In this document: positions 61,509 through 64,000 of the stretch, in pieces | How the letters are laid out: each line of letters starts with the position of its first letter | Position numbering within the stretch: the stretch's first letter is position 1 | NCBI RefSeq assembly: GCF_016860525.1 | Contig: NZ_BNEA01000001.1 | Location: 1,319,501 to 1,383,500, forward strand | DNA: 64,000 bases | Source: Streptomyces rubradiris | GTDB taxonomy: Bacteria; Actinomycetota; Actinomycetes; Streptomycetales; Streptomycetaceae | Direction of reading: 5' to 3' | Notes under the pieces: generated by a model | Seen by the model: only the letters and a program-made list of their open reading frames with translations | What the model was told of the DNA's origin: nothing | The model's database searches: none | Program-made: the position numbers and the translations under genes

Positions 61509-63017
61509 TCAGGCGTTGGCGGGGGCTTGCTCTACGTCGTCGTCCGTGCGCTCGGCCGCGTCCTCCAGGACGATCCGGCCGATGACCTCGTACCGTTCCG
61601 GCCTGCGGGCCCGCAGGTACAGGCCGAGCCCGAGGCCGCCGAAGAAGACCACCCCGACGATCCACGGGATGGCCTCGAAGAAGAGCGAGCCGGCCGCCGT
61701 ACCGGCCGCGGTGTCCATGTTGACCACCAGCAGCACCACGACGGCGGCCATGCCGAGGCCGCCGAGCAGCGGCGCGGTCAGGGTGCGGAACCAGTGCCGG
61801 TCCTCGGGGTGGTTGCGGCGGAAATAGCCGATGACGGCGAAGGAGCAGAGCGTCTGCACGATGAGGATCGCCATCGTGCCGAGGATCGCCAGCAGCGTGT
61901 ACAGGTGGATGTACGGGTCCTGCCCGGTCGCCCAGAACGCGCCGACGATGACGACGGCGATGACGGACTGGGCGAAGGAGGCGAGGTACGGCGACCCGTG
62001 GCGCGGGTGGGTGCGGCCGAGGGCGGGGTGCAGGAAGCCCTCGCGGCCGATGGCGTACAGATAGCGGGCCGCGCACTGGTGGAAGGCCATGCCGCAGGCG
62101 AACGAGCCGGTGATCAGCAGCCACTGGAAGGCGTCCACCGCCCAGGCGCCGATGAAGCCGCGCGCCGGGTCGAAGAACAGGTCGAGGGGGCTCGCGCCGG
62201 CGGAGACCCGTACCGCGCCGTCGAGGCCGTTGCCGGCGATGGTCATCCAGGAGACGTAGATGTAGAACAGGCCGACGCCGATGACCGAGATCAGGGTCGC
62301 GCGCGGGATGACGCGCTTGGGGTCGCGGGACTCCTCGCCGTACATCGCCGTCGACTCGAAGCCGACCCACGACCAGAACGCGAAGAACAGGCCGAGGCCC
62401 GCGGAGGTGCCGGTGAAGGCGTTCTTGGGGTTGACCGGCGCGACGGGGATGCCGTCCGGACCGCCGCCGCGCAGCAGTACGGCGGTGGCGACCGCGAAGA
62501 GCACCGCGATCTCGGCGACGAGCAGCACGCCGAGCGCCTTGGCGGTCAGGTTGATGTCGAAGTACGACAGCACGGCCGTCACCAGCAGCATCGCGGCCGC
62601 GTAGGCGGCCCACGGCAGGTCGGCGCCGAGCTGGTCGCGGACGGTGGTCCGGGCGAAGTAGGAGAAGACGCCGACGATGGACGCCTCGAAGACCACGTAG
62701 GCGAGCACGGCGAGCATGCCGGAGGCCATGCCCGCGATGCGCCCCAGGCCGTGCGAGATGTAGCCGTAGAAGGCGCCGGCCGCGGTGATGCGGCGGGCCA
62801 TGGCGACGTAGCCGACGGAGAAGACCGCCAGCACCAGCGTCGCGAAGAGATAGCCGGCCGGCGCTCCGGTGCCGTTGCCGAAGCCGACGGCGATCGGCAG
62901 GTTGCCGGTCATCGCGGTGATCGGCGCGGCGGTGGCCACCGCCATGAACACCACGCCCACCAGTCCTACGGAGTCCGCCTTGAGGCGCTGTACCTCTCGC
63001 GTGGGTTTCTCTGTCAT
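61509..63017 (-). CDS. APC-family amino acid/amine permease
   Basis: A 502-residue membrane transporter with about 12-14 helices. LVGVVFMAVATAAPITAMTGNLPIAVGFGNG and AGAFYGYISHGLGRIAGM are the APC opening; FFAFWSWVGFESTAMYGEESRDPKRVIPRA is the conserved loop after helix 6. It imports an amino acid, GABA or polyamine by proton symport. First gene of the unit with the amine oxidase, and divergent from a PucR regulator, so the three likely form an amine-use module. Confidence 0.93.
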   Translation of the reverse strand: MTEKPTREVQRLKADSVGLVGVVFMAVATAAPITAMTGNLPIAVGFGNGTGAPAGYLFATLVLAVFSVGYVAMARRITAAGAFYGYISHGLGRIAGMASGMLAVLAYVVFEASIVGVFSYFARTTVRDQLGADLPWAAYAAAMLLVTAVLSYFDINLTAKALGVLLVAEIAVLFAVATAVLLRGGGPDGIPVAPVNPKNAFTGTSAGLGLFFAFWSWVGFESTAMYGEESRDPKRVIPRATLISVIGVGLFYIYVSWMTIAGNGLDGAVRVSAGASPLDLFFDPARGFIGAWAVDAFQWLLITGSFACGMAFHQCAARYLYAIGREGFLHPALGRTHPRHGSPYLASFAQSVIAVVIVGAFWATGQDPYIHLYTLLAILGTMAILIVQTLCSFAVIGYFRRNHPEDRHWFRTLTAPLLGGLGMAAVVVLLVVNMDTAAGTAAGSLFFEAIPWIVGVVFFGGLGLGLYLRARRPERYEVIGRIVLEDAAERTDDDVEQAPANA

Positions 63018-63241
63018 TCCCGCCCCTCATGTGGTGCTCGCGCAACGAAATCCGAAGGTCAAACGGCGGTTCTTGTACGGGTTGCGACAGTGTGCCGGGA
63101 CGGTGACGTACACCACAACAGGCAGTCGGTCGGGTAATCGCGGGCCGGGGGCGACGCAGTGTCGCCCGCGCGGGGCCGGTGACCGCCGCCGTGATCGCTC
63201 GGAGATGTCACCGAAACGTGTGCACGGGTAGCGTCCGCTGC

Positions 63242-64000
63242 ATGGACAGCCGTACGGACCACCGACTCGACACCCAGGGCGCCGGCATCACCGTGCAGCG
63301 GGCACTGGAGCTGCCCGGACTGCGCAGCGGACTGCCGGAGATCCTGGCGGGCGCCGACCGGCTCGGCCGCACCGTGCGCTGGGTGCACGCGGGCGAGGTC
63401 CCGAACATCGCCTCGCTGCTCAAGGGCGGCGAACTGCTGCTCACCACGGGCTACGGCCTGGGCACCCGGCCGGCCGAGCAGCGGGCGTTCGTGCGGACCC
63501 TGGCCGAGCGGGGCATCGCCGCGCTGGTGGTGGAGCTGGGCCCGCGCTTCGGCCGGCTGCCGGCGGCGCTGGTGGACACGGCGCGGGCGGCCGGTCTGCC
63601 GCTGGTCCAGCTGCACCGCGAGGTGCCGTTCGTGACGGTGACCGAGGAGATCCACACCGAGATCGTCAACGGCCACTACGCGCTGCTCCAGCGCGCCGAG
63701 GAGGTGCACCGGCGCTGCACCGAGGCGTTGCTGGGCGGCGGCGGGGTGCCGCAGGTGCTGTGCATCCTGGCCGACTTCAGCGGCAACCCGGTGTTCCTGG
63801 AGACGGCGGACGGCCGGCTGCTGTACGCCGCCGGGGCCGGGCCGGAGGGCGCCGATCCGCTCCAGGTGTGGGAGGGGCTGCGCGGCCCGCACAAGGAGGC
63901 CCCGCCGCCGGCCGGCACGGTGCTGGTGGACGTGCCCGGCGGCGGCCCCGGCACGGCGGGCTCGGTACGCGCCCGGCTGGTCCTGCTGCCGGTCCGCGCG
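63242..64000 (+). CDS. PucR-family transcriptional regulator (3' end cut by window)
   Basis: 253 codons are visible before the window ends. Residues 14-135 form the PucR N-terminal domain: ITVQRALELPGLRSGLPEILAGADRLGRTVRWVHAGEVPNIASLLKGGELLLTTG, then FGRLPAALVDTARAAGLPLVQLHREVPFVTVTEEIH. A GAF/GGDEF-like middle part begins near 165; the C-terminal helix-turn-helix lies outside the window. It probably activates the divergent permease-oxidase genes in response to the amine or a product. TAGCGT six bases before the ATG may be a -10 element of a leaderless transcript. Confidence 0.9.
   Translation, partial: MDSRTDHRLDTQGAGITVQRALELPGLRSGLPEILAGADRLGRTVRWVHAGEVPNIASLLKGGELLLTTGYGLGTRPAEQRAFVRTLAERGIAALVVELGPRFGRLPAALVDTARAAGLPLVQLHREVPFVTVTEEIHTEIVNGHYALLQRAEEVHRRCTEALLGGGGVPQVLCILADFSGNPVFLETADGRLLYAAGAGPEGADPLQVWEGLRGPHKEAPPPAGTVLVDVPGGGPGTAGSVRARLVLLPVRA

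Noticed and set aside
59973..63137. Plus-strand frame of about 1050 codons across the amine oxidase and permease genes
   Set aside because: Low-complexity translation rich in Gly, Glu, Asp and Arg; the minus-strand genes carry clear FAD and APC motifs.

Overview
The window is about 72-75% G+C. It shows the strong third-position GC bias, frequent GTG starts and GGAGG-type ribosome binding sites of an actinomycete. Family content points to Streptomyces: an SflB-type SepF paralogue, a LAXTG sortase signal, Rpf-LysM secretion, an I78 inhibitor, streptogrisin-type proteases, and the der-plsC-cmk-tyrA-aroH and scpA/scpB/parA-like/ald/pyrG blocks. Most of it looks like chromosomal core. I saw no tRNA, rRNA, CRISPR array, insertion sequence or integrase.

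Layout. 1-9.2 kb: the end of a type ISP methyltransferase-like gene, a CoA transferase, a secreted SGNH lipase, a DUF5925-AAA ATPase, and GntR, GNAT and DUF72 genes. 9.3-18.1 kb: a cell-wall-anchored LPMO, a secreted lipase, a MarR/cupin divergon, the translationally coupled dnaE2-imuB-like mutagenesis pair with LexA-box candidates, and a streptogrisin-type protease. 18.1-26.2 kb: a divergent acquisition locus. On the minus strand the order is permease, FAD/NAD(P) enzyme, ATPase, two flavin-dependent monooxygenases and DUF1684, with almost every junction overlapping. On the plus strand is a binding lipoprotein preceded by a 23-codon leader ORF ending Ser-Ser-Ser-Cys. I read this as cysteine-responsive uptake and oxygenative breakdown of an organosulfur compound, comparable in logic to Bacillus yxe/ytm.

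26.4-37.7 kb: sflB, an acyl-CoA dehydrogenase, an MFS exporter, a PIG-V-like mannosyltransferase, a variant PAP2 protein, an I78 inhibitor, a solitary ctaD, an Rpf-LysM protein and two unrecognised conserved-looking proteins. 37.7-42.9 kb: the der-plsC-cmk-tyrA-aroH minus-strand block, then an orphan Tat/lipoprotein Rieske protein. 42.9-45.3 kb: two convergent, overlapping COG3541-like nucleotidyltransferases and an ADP-ribosylglycohydrolase whose promoter/RBS lies in a 33-bp nested palindrome. This is the second most interesting locus and looks like a nucleotide- or ADP-ribose-linked modification or repair module.

45.4-56.1 kb: pseudouridine synthase, scpB, scpA, a ribbon-helix-helix-like protein, a ParA-like ATPase, ald, a STAND-like TPR protein with an Arg-substituted P-loop, NUDIX and pyrG, all on the minus strand. 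56.6-64 kb: GH15 trehalase-like enzyme, a BBE-type flavoprotein, a Tat-exported amine oxidase with an APC permease, and a divergent PucR regulator cut by the window end.

Long perfect inverted repeats sit at most convergent junctions (10.35, 26.9, 32.7, 35.1 and 37.65 kb), marking bidirectional terminators. Family names rest on recognised motifs and remembered synteny. No database search was run.
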